From NCBI RefSeq assembly GCF_000004075.3, contig NC_026658.2, positions 13,938,075 through 14,002,074 on the forward strand: a stretch of DNA of 64,000 nucleotides. Reading direction: 5' to 3'. Made by a program: the position numbers and the translations under genes. The stretch is from Cucumis sativus (Eukaryota; Streptophyta; Magnoliopsida; Cucurbitales; Cucurbitaceae). Positions 24,783 through 34,922 of this stretch are shown here, in pieces. The notes under the pieces are model-generated. The model saw only the letters and a program-made list of their open reading frames with translations, was not told the origin of the DNA and made no database searches. Positions within the stretch are counted from its first letter, which is position 1; every line of letters starts with the position of its first letter.

Positions 24783-27227
24783 TCAGATAATTGTACTAGA
24801 ACTCGTAAAGGAACATGGATCAGGTGGAAAAGAGACTTCAATAGCACCTTCCAGCATCTGTAGAACTTTCTTCATGGTAGGCCTTAGGGATGGTTCTTCT
24901 TGAATGCACCAAATTGCTATCATCACAAACTTCTTCACCCTCTTCAAGTCCATCTTTGCCTCCTCATCGTTTTCTACCAACATCTCCACTTTCATGTCTT
25001 TGAAGCAGTCATAAGCCCAATCTGTGAGCACCATTTGTTCTTCATCCTCTACTTTCTTCTCATAACTCCTTCTACAACATATAATCTCCAACATTATTAT
25101 CCCAAAACTGTAAACATCCACCTTCACTGTAATGGGAAGACTTCTAAACCACTCTGGAGCCACATATCCTTTGGTTCCTCTAATCGCTGTCAGAGTTCTA
25201 GTTTGATCTTTTTTCAAAAGTTTGGCCAAACCAAAGTCTGCAATCCGTGCGGTAAAAGAATCATCCAAAAGGATGTTATGAGGCTTAATATCACAATGAA
25301 TGGTCTGAGTGCTGCACTCTTCGTGTAGATAACATAGTCCTCTAGCTATCCCAAGAATAAGTTGAATTCTAGTGTACCAATTTGGTTTCGAAGTCCCAAA
25401 AAGGAAATCTGCAAGAGACCCATTATGCATGAATTCATACACCAACATTCTGTGCTCTCCTTCGTTGCAAAATCCAAGCAATCGAACTAAGTTCTTGTGG
25501 TTTGTTCCAACAATAGCACTCACTTCAGCTTTAAATTCCTGGTCTCCCTCTTGCACTAAATTGTCCAACTTTTTAACAGCAACCAAGTTATTGTTGTCCT
25601 CAGAGTCAATAGTCCCTTTATAAACAGTAGCAAAAGAGCCACGCCCCAACTGGTGGATGAATCCACTTGTGGCCTTGTTGAGCTCTTCATAGCTAAAGAT
25701 CCTCAAATTCACATCTAAAATGGATGGATCTCGTTGAACAGGCTTTGATTTCCTTTTCTTGAGTCGGTAGCCAATGAATAAAGTGAGAAGGAATAAGAAG
25801 AAGTTGAGAAATACAGAGCTTCCTAATAGAACTGATCCAACGACAACTATTGTAGGTTTATGGACAAGATCATTTGGTTGGAAAGAAGAGTTTTGTTTCC
25901 TAACTTTGAGAAGTGCTCTTCCACCAACACTAGGATCCATTCGTCCATCACCTAGAGGGAACCGCTTCTTCCAACATTCACCATTTCTAAAGAAGGCAAC
26001 CGCACAAAAACAATCGTTCAAACATTCGTTTCTGCACCATTCCTCACTTACTACTTTGAAATAGCCATAATTAGCACTAGGCCAATTAGTATTTTCCATA
26101 GCAACAAATTCAAAGTTATCAGTCTCATGAAAGGATTGATCGCAACTCTGAGCAACAAAGTTAGGTATACAACCCTTGATCTCATCATTTGGATCAAGCA
26201 AGATATAGCCAGGAGGACAAGAACAAAATGGCCTCTGATCATCACCAAGCCTACAGTAACTATTAAATCCACACACTCCAGATCCCCAACCAGTCTGCAC
26301 CAAGATACAAATGTTTATAGAGTCTGACACTTGAGACCAAGCTCTCGGCATAGACGAACTATGTGTGGGCTTCGGGTAAGCATACAGTCCAAAAATCCCA
26401 TTATGCTCGAGAATCGCCCGTAGGTAAAAATTTCGTGGCGAAAGGGTGGTTGATAGCACAGTTGAGAGAACGGTATTATTGTTTGCAATGACATCAACGG
26501 AACCAGAGAGGTTGAACACAAGTTGGAAGCCAGAGCCCATAGTGTTACTTGCCCAGTAAGCGTTACTTGCTTTATCCAAAGGGAATGCTCTTGGGTAAAT
26601 CACAAGATTCCCATCAGTTTGCATCACAAGTTGAAACCTTCCACTCTTATAAGTGGATTCTGAATAACGAGCAACAAGAGTTCCACCCATATTCAAAGTT
26701 TGTGATGGTAAAATTGTATCAGTAGGCACATCAAAGCTTTGCCACAAAATTTCAGAATCAGCCGCAGCCAACACAAAGTTTCCACTATCAAGCATCGCAG
26801 CATAGGAAACAGATCGATTAGAATTTCCAGAGGAACTTACAGTTGCCGTCCATATTTGATTGCCTCCAGGATCATTAAGCACAAGTTGACCGCCATTAGT
26901 AAATTGAAATGTGGAACCTTTAGGTACCAAATTATCACGATTAGCTGACCAAAGCACAGTTTTTTCATCAATTCTGTCGAACCAAATGGCCAACAAAAAA
27001 GTATTAGTTCCCAAGGGTAGAAACCCAAAAGCAAAATCACCAGATTGGGAGACCCAATAGTTGTGGTGATCATTTAGTTGAGTTGCTGTGAGAGATGAAC
27101 CCAGAGTTACATTTTTAAAAAGCTGAGAAAAGGAACAAGTTGGTAGAACAAGAAGAATAAAAAGAAGAAGAAGAGAATGAAGAAATGGGGGAAAGAGAAA
27201 GTAAGATGATGTGATTTTCAAAGCCAT
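24783..27227 (-). CDS. G-type lectin receptor-like kinase A (814 aa)
   Basis: A single-exon membrane receptor kinase of the LECRK/RLK1-like subfamily, expected at the plasma membrane. Signal peptide about 1-35. Bulb-lectin region about 40-215, with an intact mannose-binding signature QTDGNLVIY at 203-211. Cys-rich EGF-like part about 305-355 (CGFNSYC, FCSCPPGY). PAN/apple-like part about 360-440. Membrane segment about 458-486. Kinase about 520-795, with Gly loop GRGSFATV from 528, Lys552, HCDIKPHN with Asp646, DFG 664-666 and APE 690-692. Cys precedes the catalytic Asp, so it is a non-RD kinase, a class often linked to immune receptors. It is the most 3' member of the tandem cluster. The start at 27227 fits the signal peptide and a TATAAAA about 103 bp upstream. 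Confidence 0.93.
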   Translation of the reverse strand: MALKITSSYFLFPPFLHSLLLLFILLVLPTCSFSQLFKNVTLGSSLTATQLNDHHNYWVSQSGDFAFGFLPLGTNTFLLAIWFDRIDEKTVLWSANRDNLVPKGSTFQFTNGGQLVLNDPGGNQIWTATVSSSGNSNRSVSYAAMLDSGNFVLAAADSEILWQSFDVPTDTILPSQTLNMGGTLVARYSESTYKSGRFQLVMQTDGNLVIYPRAFPLDKASNAYWASNTMGSGFQLVFNLSGSVDVIANNNTVLSTVLSTTLSPRNFYLRAILEHNGIFGLYAYPKPTHSSSMPRAWSQVSDSINICILVQTGWGSGVCGFNSYCRLGDDQRPFCSCPPGYILLDPNDEIKGCIPNFVAQSCDQSFHETDNFEFVAMENTNWPSANYGYFKVVSEEWCRNECLNDCFCAVAFFRNGECWKKRFPLGDGRMDPSVGGRALLKVRKQNSSFQPNDLVHKPTIVVVGSVLLGSSVFLNFFLFLLTLFIGYRLKKRKSKPVQRDPSILDVNLRIFSYEELNKATSGFIHQLGRGSFATVYKGTIDSEDNNNLVAVKKLDNLVQEGDQEFKAEVSAIVGTNHKNLVRLLGFCNEGEHRMLVYEFMHNGSLADFLFGTSKPNWYTRIQLILGIARGLCYLHEECSTQTIHCDIKPHNILLDDSFTARIADFGLAKLLKKDQTRTLTAIRGTKGYVAPEWFRSLPITVKVDVYSFGIIMLEIICCRRSYEKKVEDEEQMVLTDWAYDCFKDMKVEMLVENDEEAKMDLKRVKKFVMIAIWCIQEEPSLRPTMKKVLQMLEGAIEVSFPPDPCSFTSSSTII

Positions 27228-27329
27228 AAGCTAAAAGAAAGTAAGGCCTTTGTGAAGATGAATGGCATGATACTGATATCTTTCTTTTCATTTTCCAAGT
27301 TAGTTTCTAATGGGTCATACATATCAAAA

Positions 27330-27336
27330 TTTTATA
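27330..27336 (-). promoter_or_regulatory. Candidate TATA box of kinase A
   Basis: TATAAAA on the minus strand, about 103 bp upstream of the ATG. B and C have TTTATAT at the matching place. Confidence 0.4.
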
Positions 27337-27402
27337 AACTTACTGTTTATATATCAAACATATTAAATTGAGAGGAAAGATGATTTTCGAAAGGACAAGT
27401 AG

Positions 27403-27443
27403 CCGACTTTAAAGACTAGAAATTTCAAGTCAACTTGGGTCGG
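27403..27443 (-). promoter_or_regulatory. Conserved promoter block with W-box core, upstream of A
   Basis: In gene orientation the block reads roughly CCCAAGTTGACTTGAAATTT followed by CTAGTCTTTAAAGTCGG. It contains TTGACT, a W-box-like core bound by WRKY factors. It lies about 180 bp upstream of the ATG. Related blocks occur upstream of B, C, D and E. Confidence 0.55.
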
Positions 27444-27552
27444 TAACGTGAGAGAAGTAATTATGTGTATGCATTAGAAAATACTTAGCAACTTCACAGG
27501 TATTGCGTGAGATTGTGCGATAGGTGAGATGATTCCTTGCTATGAAGATGAT

Positions 27553-27874
27553 TCATTTCCTCAACACACTTTTCTCATAAATTTTGTGGAACCAAATGGC
27601 CAACAAAAAACCTTTACTTCCCAAGGGTAGAAACCCAAAAGCAAAATCACCCGATTGGGAGACCCAATTTAGCTGAGTTGCTGTGGAAGATGAAGCCAGA
27701 GTTACAACTTTTATGAAGTTGAGAAAATGAACAAGTCGGTAAAACAAGAAGAAGAACAAAAACAAGAAGAAAATGAAGAAATGGTGGAAAGAGGAAGTAA
27801 GATGATGTGATTTCAAAAGCCACAGAAATGTAAGGCCTTTTGTATGAATGGTGTGATAAAGAGTATATATACAT
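27553..27874 (-). pseudogene. 5' relic of a G-type lectin kinase upstream of A
   Basis: A minus-strand frame reads EITSSYFLFPPFLHFLL then LPTCSFSQL, a signal peptide nearly the same as in A. A shifted frame continues GDFAFGFLPLGSKGFLLAIW and then stops matching. Only about 90 codons of the start of the lectin region survive, with a frameshift and a small deletion (the NDHHNY part is missing). Its upstream flank matches that of the relic near 31.9 kb. Confidence 0.8.
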
Positions 27875-29084
27875 ATATTATAAAGAGTAGGTGTAGAGTT
27901 GAACAGGTTTGAGAAAAATGAAGCCCAAAAGAGAGACTTGGAAATTCATTTTTCTTTCTATTGAATACTAATGACTTGGAATATGTACAATGAAGTCAAT
28001 ACTGTGGTGCTTTAAACGTTCAGTTTGACAAAATCAAAAACTTCTTAACTTCCTTTCACACCAAAGATTTTATATATTATTGAACATCCTTGTTTTCACT
28101 TATACTCTACTCATCTTATTTCTATCGCTATGATTATTAAGTGTTTAACATCTGTTTTGTTTCTCCAACTTTGAAACAAATTTACTTTTGTTTCTGCTTT
28201 TACAGTTTTGTTAACTTTTTAACGCCTCCCACTCTTTATACACTCTTTCTAAATCTTACTAATTTATTTTATAAATCTTAACAACTTGAATCAAATTATA
28301 AGAACCACATTAAGTAGATTTTTAAAAGAAATAGAACTTATATAAATAAAATAAGTACCACGGGTATAAAATAAACTCTACAAAATTGTTAACAAATATT
28401 CTCACAACGAAAAAAAAAAAAAGCAATGAGTCAATGGAGTCTTAAGACATGAACCAAAATATGTTATTTTTAAAAATTTAAGAATTGAAATAATATTTAA
28501 ACCTTAACTTTTATAATTGTCATCCGTTAATTAATTTAAACCATTTGAAAGACTTCTTCGATAGTCATATTAACGAAATGGACTATTAGACCGAATATTT
28601 TTAAACTAATTATAAACTATAATAAAATTCATGGAATTTCTTTTAGTCAATTTCAATTGTGTTTGTTAAATTTTGTAAACACTTTCCATCTTTTGTTATT
28701 CATAAGGATTCTCGTTTTGCAAATTTGAGTAGAAATTTTTTAACTCTCACAATGTTATTATTGACAAAAAATAATGGAAGATATAAATTAAGGCATTCAC
28801 TTATCAAAATTTAAATCGACGAAATTTTTAGTTAATAATATTTTTCTTTTTCGGTCGTACGCCATAACATCGATCAAGTTTCAAAGGTCATTAATAAAAA
28901 TAAATATTAGCTCATACAACCTTTGAAATTTGTGGTACAAATTGATATAAACTAATTTCGAACATGTTCTAAACTTTCAAATTAATTTCATTGGATCACA
29001 CTACAAAACTAAAAAGAATCCTAGTTTTGATCATTTTGATTTTGAAGAAGAAAATAATAGAAGTAAACAACTGAAAAGGAAGTA
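27875..29084. other. Intergenic region between the A relic and kinase B
   Basis: AT-rich and without a gene. The left part (about 27890-28110) matches 32150-32370, upstream of the second relic. The right part (about 28790-29084) matches the 3' flank of C at 33795-33830 and 34932-35429. Confidence 0.6.
28793..28836. other. Paralogous empty site for the MULE
   Basis: CATTCACTTATCAAAATTTA then AATCGACGAAATTTTTAGTT matches the two flanks of the MULE at 33831-34922 joined together. The target sequence is present once here (ACGAAATTT, 28819-28827), against two copies of ATGAAATTG around the MULE. Confidence 0.75.
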
Positions 29085-31541
29085 CTAAGAGATTGAACTA
29101 ATGAAGGAAGATGGATGAGGAGGAAAGGAAACTTCAATGGCACCTTCCATCATCTGTAACACTTTCTTCATGCTTGGCCTTAGAGATGGTTCCTCTTGAA
29201 TGCACCATATTGCTATCATCACAAACTTCTTCACTCTTTTCAACTCCATCTTTGCTTCTTCATCTTTCTCTACCAACATCTCCACTTTCATCTCTTTCAA
29301 GCACTCATAACCCCAATCTCTCAACACCTTTTGTTTTTCATCCTCTTCTTTTTCCTCCAAACTCCTTCTACAACATATCGTCTCCAACAACACTACCCCA
29401 AAACTATAAACATCCACCTTTACTGTGATGGGGAGGCCTCTGAACCACTCTGGAGCTACATATCCTTTGCTTTCTCCATTTGTCATTGTCATTGTCATTG
29501 GGGTGGTCCGAGCTCCATCATTTTTCAAAAGTTTGGCCAACCCCAAGTCTGCAATCCTTGCGGAAAACGACTCGTCCAGAAGGATGTTCTGAGGCTTAAT
29601 ATCACAATGAATGGTTTGAGTACTACACCCTTCGTGTAGATAACATAGTCCTCTGGCCGTCTCTAAAATAATTTGAATTCTGCTGTGCCAATTTGGTTTC
29701 GAAGTCCCAAAAAGGAAATCTGCAAGAGACCCATTAGGCATGAACTCATACACCATCATTCTGTGTTCTCCTTCGTTGCAAAAGCCAAGCAATCGAACTA
29801 AGTTCTTGTGGTTTGTTCGAGCAATAGCAATCACTTCAGCCTTAAATTCTTGTTCTCCATCTGGAACCACATTATCGAACTTTTTAATAGCTACCAAGTT
29901 ATTGTTGTTGTCAGAGTCAATAATCCCTTTATAAACAGTAGCAAAAGAGCCACGCCCCAAGTGTTGGATGAATCCACCTGTGGCATTGTTGAGCTCTTCG
30001 TAGCTAAAGATCCTGAGATTCACACCTAAAATGAAAGGGTCTTCCTCAACCACATCCGATTTCCTTTTCCTGAAATGGTAACAAATGAATAAAGTGAGAA
30101 GGAATAAGATGAAGTTTAGAAAAACAGAGCTTCCTAATAGAACTGATACAATGATTGTAGTTTTGTTCCTTCGATTCTGAATTAGATCATTAAGTTTGGC
30201 AGTAGAATTTAGTTTCCTGACTTTGAGATAAGATGTTATGCCAGCAGCCTCAGGATCCATGCGTCCAAAAACTAAAGGATATCTCTTCTTAAAACACTCG
30301 CCATTTCTGAAAGCGGCAAGCGTACAAAAACAATCATTCAAACATTCGTTTCTACACCATTCCCCACTTACTGGGCTGAAACTGGCGTAAGAACCTTGAG
30401 GCCAATTCGTTTCATCCATTGCAACAAATTCGAAGTCATCAGTTTCAAGAAAGGGATTGCAACTCTGAGCAACAAAGTTGGGTTTACAACCCTTGATCTC
30501 ATCATTTGGATCAATTAAGACGTAGCCTTGTGGACAAGAGCAAAATGGCCTTCGATCATCACCAAGCTGACAATAGCTGTTAAATCCACAAACTCCACTT
30601 CCTGTACCATCACTGACCATAATACAGATGTTTACAGGGTCTGATACTTGAGTCCAAGCTTTAGGCATTGTTGAATTACTTGTGGCTTTCGGATAAACAT
30701 ACAATCTAAAAACAGCATCGTGCTCAAGAATTGCCCGGAGGTAATAATTTTTTGGTGAAAGGGTATTGGGTACCACAGTTGTGAGAATGGTATTATTCTC
30801 TGCAATCACAGAAATGGAACCAGTAAGGTTGAACAGAAGCTGGAAGCCAGAGCCCGTAGTGTTACTTTCCCAGTAAGCTATGTTTGTTGTTTCAAAAGGG
30901 AATGCATTGGGAGAAAGCACAAGATTCCCATCAGTTTGCATCAAAAGTTGAAACCTTCCACTCTTGTAATTGGTTTCTGAATATCGAGCAACAAGGGCTC
31001 CACCAATATTCAAAGTTTGTGATGGTAAAATTGTATCAGTAGGCACATCAAAGCTTTGCCACAAAATTTCAGAATCAGTCGCAGCCAACACAAAGTTTCC
31101 ACTATCAAGCATCGCAGCATAGGAAACAGATCGATTAGTATTTCCAGAGGAACTTGCAGTTGCCGTCCATATTTGATTGCCTCCAGGATCATTAAGCACA
31201 AGTTGACCGCCACTAGTAAATTGAAATGTGGAACCTTTAGGTGCCAAATTATCACGATTAGCTGACCAAAGCACAGTTTTGTCATCAATTTTGTCGAACC
31301 AAATGGCCAACAAAAAAGTATTAGTTCCCAAGGGTAGAAACCCAAAAGCAAAATCACCAGATTGGGAGACCCAACAGTGGTGGTGATCATTTAGTTGAGT
31401 AGCTGTGAGAGATGAACCCAGGGTTACATTTTTATACAGCTGAGAAAAGGAACAAGTTGGTAAAACAAGAAGAAGAAGAAGAAGAAGAGATTGAAGATAT
31501 GGGGGAAAGAGGAAGTAAGATGATGTGATTTTAGAAGCCAT
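29085..31541 (-). CDS. G-type lectin receptor-like kinase B (818 aa), mosaic
   Basis: Single-exon receptor kinase. Signal peptide about 1-34, bulb-lectin about 40-215, EGF-like and PAN parts about 305-440, membrane segment about 462-488, kinase about 522-800 with Lys553 and HCDIKPQN (Asp647). The metal-binding motif is DLG (665-667) instead of DFG. The activation segment carries an expanded Thr/Met stretch PMTMTMTNGESKGY (681-694), where A has AIRGTKGY. The lectin signature has decayed (QTDGNLVLS, final Tyr lost). The first 180 residues, the promoter and the 5' relic resemble A. From about residue 250 through the stop and the 3' flank it resembles C, with about 5 differences in about 310 residues. 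It is probably an unequal-crossover product. Confidence 0.92.
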   Translation of the reverse strand: MASKITSSYFLFPPYLQSLLLLLLLVLPTCSFSQLYKNVTLGSSLTATQLNDHHHCWVSQSGDFAFGFLPLGTNTFLLAIWFDKIDDKTVLWSANRDNLAPKGSTFQFTSGGQLVLNDPGGNQIWTATASSSGNTNRSVSYAAMLDSGNFVLAATDSEILWQSFDVPTDTILPSQTLNIGGALVARYSETNYKSGRFQLLMQTDGNLVLSPNAFPFETTNIAYWESNTTGSGFQLLFNLTGSISVIAENNTILTTVVPNTLSPKNYYLRAILEHDAVFRLYVYPKATSNSTMPKAWTQVSDPVNICIMVSDGTGSGVCGFNSYCQLGDDRRPFCSCPQGYVLIDPNDEIKGCKPNFVAQSCNPFLETDDFEFVAMDETNWPQGSYASFSPVSGEWCRNECLNDCFCTLAAFRNGECFKKRYPLVFGRMDPEAAGITSYLKVRKLNSTAKLNDLIQNRRNKTTIIVSVLLGSSVFLNFILFLLTLFICYHFRKRKSDVVEEDPFILGVNLRIFSYEELNNATGGFIQHLGRGSFATVYKGIIDSDNNNNLVAIKKFDNVVPDGEQEFKAEVIAIARTNHKNLVRLLGFCNEGEHRMMVYEFMPNGSLADFLFGTSKPNWHSRIQIILETARGLCYLHEGCSTQTIHCDIKPQNILLDESFSARIADLGLAKLLKNDGARTTPMTMTMTNGESKGYVAPEWFRGLPITVKVDVYSFGVVLLETICCRRSLEEKEEDEKQKVLRDWGYECLKEMKVEMLVEKDEEAKMELKRVKKFVMIAIWCIQEEPSLRPSMKKVLQMMEGAIEVSFPPHPSSFISSIS

Positions 31542-31712
31542 AAGCTAAGAAAGGGAAGGCCTTTTTGAAGATGAATGGCATGATAACTGATATAAAAGTT
31601 GTTTCCAAGTTAGTTTTAAATGGGTTTTAAATATCAAAATAATATAAACTTATTATTTATTTATCAAACATATTAAATTGAGAGGAAAGATGATTTTGGA
31701 AAAGACAAGTAG

Positions 31713-31753
31713 CCGACTTTAAGGACTTGAAATTTATGGTCAACTTGGATCGG
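31713..31753 (-). promoter_or_regulatory. Conserved promoter block upstream of B
   Basis: Same block as at 27403. Plus-strand GCCGACTTTAAGGACTTGAA then ATTTATGGTCAACTTGGATC. GTTGACC is present in gene orientation, about 180 bp from the ATG. Confidence 0.55.
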
Positions 31754-31869
31754 TTAACGTGAGAATAATGAATATGTCTACGCGCATGAGAAATTACTTT
31801 AGCATCTTTACAAGTGTTGAGTTATTTATAAGATGGCTCATTTCCTCAACATATTTTTCTTATAAATTT

Positions 31870-32117
31870 TGTGCAACCAAATGGCCAACAAAAAACCATT
31901 AGTTCCTAAGGGCAGAAAGACATAAAAGCAAAATCACCAGACTGGGAGGCCCAAACTCATGAGTTGCTGTGACAGATGAACCCAGAGTTACAAATTTATA
32001 AAGCTGAGAAAATGAACAAGTTGGTAAAACAAGATGATGCGATTTCAAAAGCCATAAGCTACAGATAGGTGTGGTAAAGAGTCCAAATACATAGTATCTT
32101 TCCGACTTATTTCTCAC
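31870..32117 (-). pseudogene. 5' relic of a G-type lectin kinase upstream of B
   Basis: Minus-strand pieces read LPTCSFSQLYKFVTLGSSVTATH, then in another frame WASQSGDFAF, with internal deletions and stops. It is the counterpart of the relic at 27553 but more decayed. Gene plus relic therefore formed one duplicated unit. Confidence 0.7.
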
Positions 32118-33830
32118 GCAATAATATTAGAAAAATTGTGCAGTTTTATAAAGAGTAGTTGTTGAGTAGAGGTTTGAGAAAGAAAGATGAAGCCCAAAAG
32201 AGATGTGTTGGAAATTCATTTTTCTTTCTATTGAATAACAATGACTTGGAATATGTATAGCCAACAGTTCCTTTAAATGTTGAGTTTGACAAAATAAGAA
32301 ATACTTAAATTTGTTTCACACCAAAGACTTTATATTTATATTCAACATTGTTGTTTTCACTTATACACTATATGCATCTTTTTATCCATCTACTCTATCC
32401 AATATTACTACTAACACACTAGGGAGCTATTTGGAAACTCGAATAATTTTGGAGAGTCGGGTTGGGTGGATAAAAAACCTTATAATCTAAGAAGTTTATT
32501 ATCTCATTATTCACGTTAATTCACATTTTTTGCCTGTTTATTCGTGTCAACTTTCGAATTATTTCTCTATAATTATTACCAACTAAACTATGTGTTTTTA
32601 TTGCTAACTAAACACCTCCAAAATGTATCAATTTAATCATTAACTTTTGAGTTAAAAATACTATTTTGGTCCTTAAACTTTTAAAATTGTCTGTTTCGGT
32701 TCTTAAACTTTGAAAAAAAATTATTTTTGTCCATGTGGTTAGAATTTCGCTAACTTTTGAACCACGTGACTTTTGATATTTAGATTATTAGACCCTAGAT
32801 TTATAGTATTGATTAAATTGATAAATAACCAAAAATCAATTAACTAATTTATTCCATCAATCCAGGATGTCAACATAAAAATATAATTAAAATACTTGAA
32901 TCAAATAAACTCAAATTTAAAATTGATCTTTTTCTTTTTCTTGAGAACTTGAAATCTCTCACATCTCCTCTCGACTTTCCATCATTTGTTTTAATTGAAA
33001 TCTTGAAGCAAATCAGGACATTGAGTAGGATAAAAAAAACTAGAAATATCGTAATTGAAAGTTGAGATTAATCCAATTATGAAAATTTAGAAATAAGAAT
33101 TTTTTTAACATATATCAAAATATCGAATTTATTATTATTACTATTTTTTTTATTGTAGTACCTATGTATCTATCAATATATATATATAGATGTTTTTAAA
33201 TTCGATTTTGTATACTTTATAAGCAAAATTTTGAAGTTGTAAAATGGTATAATGTTACAAAGGCATTTTGAAGTTATAAAATGGTACAATGTTACGGCCT
33301 TTGTTCTAAGCTTACAATATTAAAAGTTTAAAATAACAAAATCCACGCACAAATAATTTTTTTGTAAAATTATTTTCATAAAATTAAATAAAATTATTTA
33401 CTTTTTATTCTTCAATCACACACATATACATATCATTCGTTTATTATTGATTTACACCGTATACTTAAATTTATCATTTCATCTCCTATTACCTTTATTT
33501 TTAATAATAAATAATTTTAAATTTTCATGAATTTAAAATTACTAAAAAAAATTTGTAACAAAATGAAACATTTGAAAATTGAATCTATATAATATTAAAA
33601 ATTACAAAGTTAGAAATTGAATCTATACAATATCAAAAGTTATAAAGATAAAAAAATAAAAATAAAAAACATCAAAATCACAAATACATCCCACTTTTAT
33701 TGGAATAGTTTTGAAAACATCCATTTTTTTCAATTTTTTTTTTAGAACACCTATTTTTCTTCAAATAACCCGGTAATGTATGAAATAAATTAAGTCATTC
33801 ACTTTTCAAAGATTTAAATAGATGAAATTG
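32118..33830. other. Intergenic region left of the MULE
   Basis: AT-rich with no gene. The left 250 bp match the flank of the A relic. Positions 33228-33297 hold a 37-bp tandem duplication (ATTTTGAAGTTGTAAAATGG and ATTTTGAAGTTATAAAATGG). TTTTGGTCCTTAAACTTT near 32660 is typical of dispersed plant repeats. Confidence 0.5.
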
Positions 33831-34922
33831 GGGTAGATAAAGACTTTTAGGATTGATTGTAAAAAAGTTGACATTTAGGACAAATTGAAGGTGAAATGAC
33901 GAAAATACCCTCATTTAATTTCCTTCCTCTTTTCTTCAACCCAAAGACAGAGAAGGCCGTTCAAAAAAAAAAAAAAACGTAAACCTCCCGCATTTGAACT
34001 CTCCCGCCTCTGCAGTTACCCCCTTCAACTCTCTCCCGCCTCCGGTGAACGTTTTTCTCTTCCGTCCATTTCTTCTCCACTTCCATCCATTTCTTCTCCA
34101 CGACTCTCCACTATATTTTCTGATTTCAACTTTTTCACCGAACATCTCCATTTCTTCTACACGGGTCTCTGTTTTAGTTTTGACTTCAACTCCGGTGAAC
34201 GCTTCTCCACTTCCATCCATTTCGATTTCAATTTAAGAACCTGCAAGATGTCTGCGAGATGTTTGCGAGATGTCTACCTGATGTTTGCGAGATATAATAA
34301 TAATAATAACAAATTGCTAACATCCTTTGAAACATCTCTAAAACAACCTTAAATCAACCCTAAATCAACTTGAAACAATAAAAAATAATATTTGATTTAT
34401 ACATTTAAGATGCAAATATATATACATATAACACAACACAATTCATATTCGGATTTAAAAAAATTAAAACAAACCACAATGCGTGAGATGTTCGCCGGAG
34501 TAGATGATGAACGACATCGAAGTAAAGCGGAAAGTTGACAAACTTTTGAGAGAGGAGAAGAATTGCAAATGGGTTTTTCTTTTTTCTTTTTCCTTTACAT
34601 AATCTATGAGAAGGAGAAATGCAACAAATGAGTTTTTCTTTTTTCTTTACGTAATCTATGAGACTGCAACAGAAGGATTTTTTTTTTCCCCTTTACGTAA
34701 TCTACGAGGAGAGGAGAAGAAGGTTGTCTTCGAAATTCTGTTTTTTTCCTTCAGATGAATGACATTGAAGAGAGAGAGAGGTTGGAAAAGAAGAGAAGAG
34801 CAAATGTGAATTGAAATTAAATGAGGGTATTTTCGTCATTTCACCTCCAATTTGTCCTATATGTCACCTTTTTTACAATCAATCATAGAAGTCTTTATCT
34901 ATCCCATTTTTGTCAATTCCCC
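33831..34922. mobile_element. Non-autonomous Mutator-like (MULE) DNA transposon, 1.09 kb
   Basis: Long terminal inverted repeats lie at 33831-33921 and 34813-34922. Both share GATAAAGACTT, GATTGATTGTAAAAAA, GGACAAATTG and AAATGACGAAAATACCCTCA. They are flanked by a perfect 9-bp direct repeat, ATGAAATTG (33822-33830 and 34923-34931), the target-duplication size of the Mutator superfamily. The left end lacks about 17 nt present at the right end, apparently deleted between two GGG triplets. No transposase is encoded. The interior has purine/pyrimidine-biased short repeats (TTCCATCCATTTCTTCTCCA; GCGAGATGT) and about three copies of a unit containing CTTTACGTAATCTACGAG, and may include captured host sequence. 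Confidence 0.88.

Noticed and set aside
29470-29610. Idea that the TMTMT stretch in B is a frameshift artefact
   Set aside because: The frame is maintained on both sides, and C has the same stretch independently placed in the window.
29196-29639. A 147-aa plus-strand frame, with a nearly identical frame at 35541-35984 and similar ones opposite A and F-H
   Set aside because: They lie antisense to the conserved kinase domains and repeat only because those domains repeat. Composition is Phe/His/Ser-rich, as expected from reverse reading of kinase codons.
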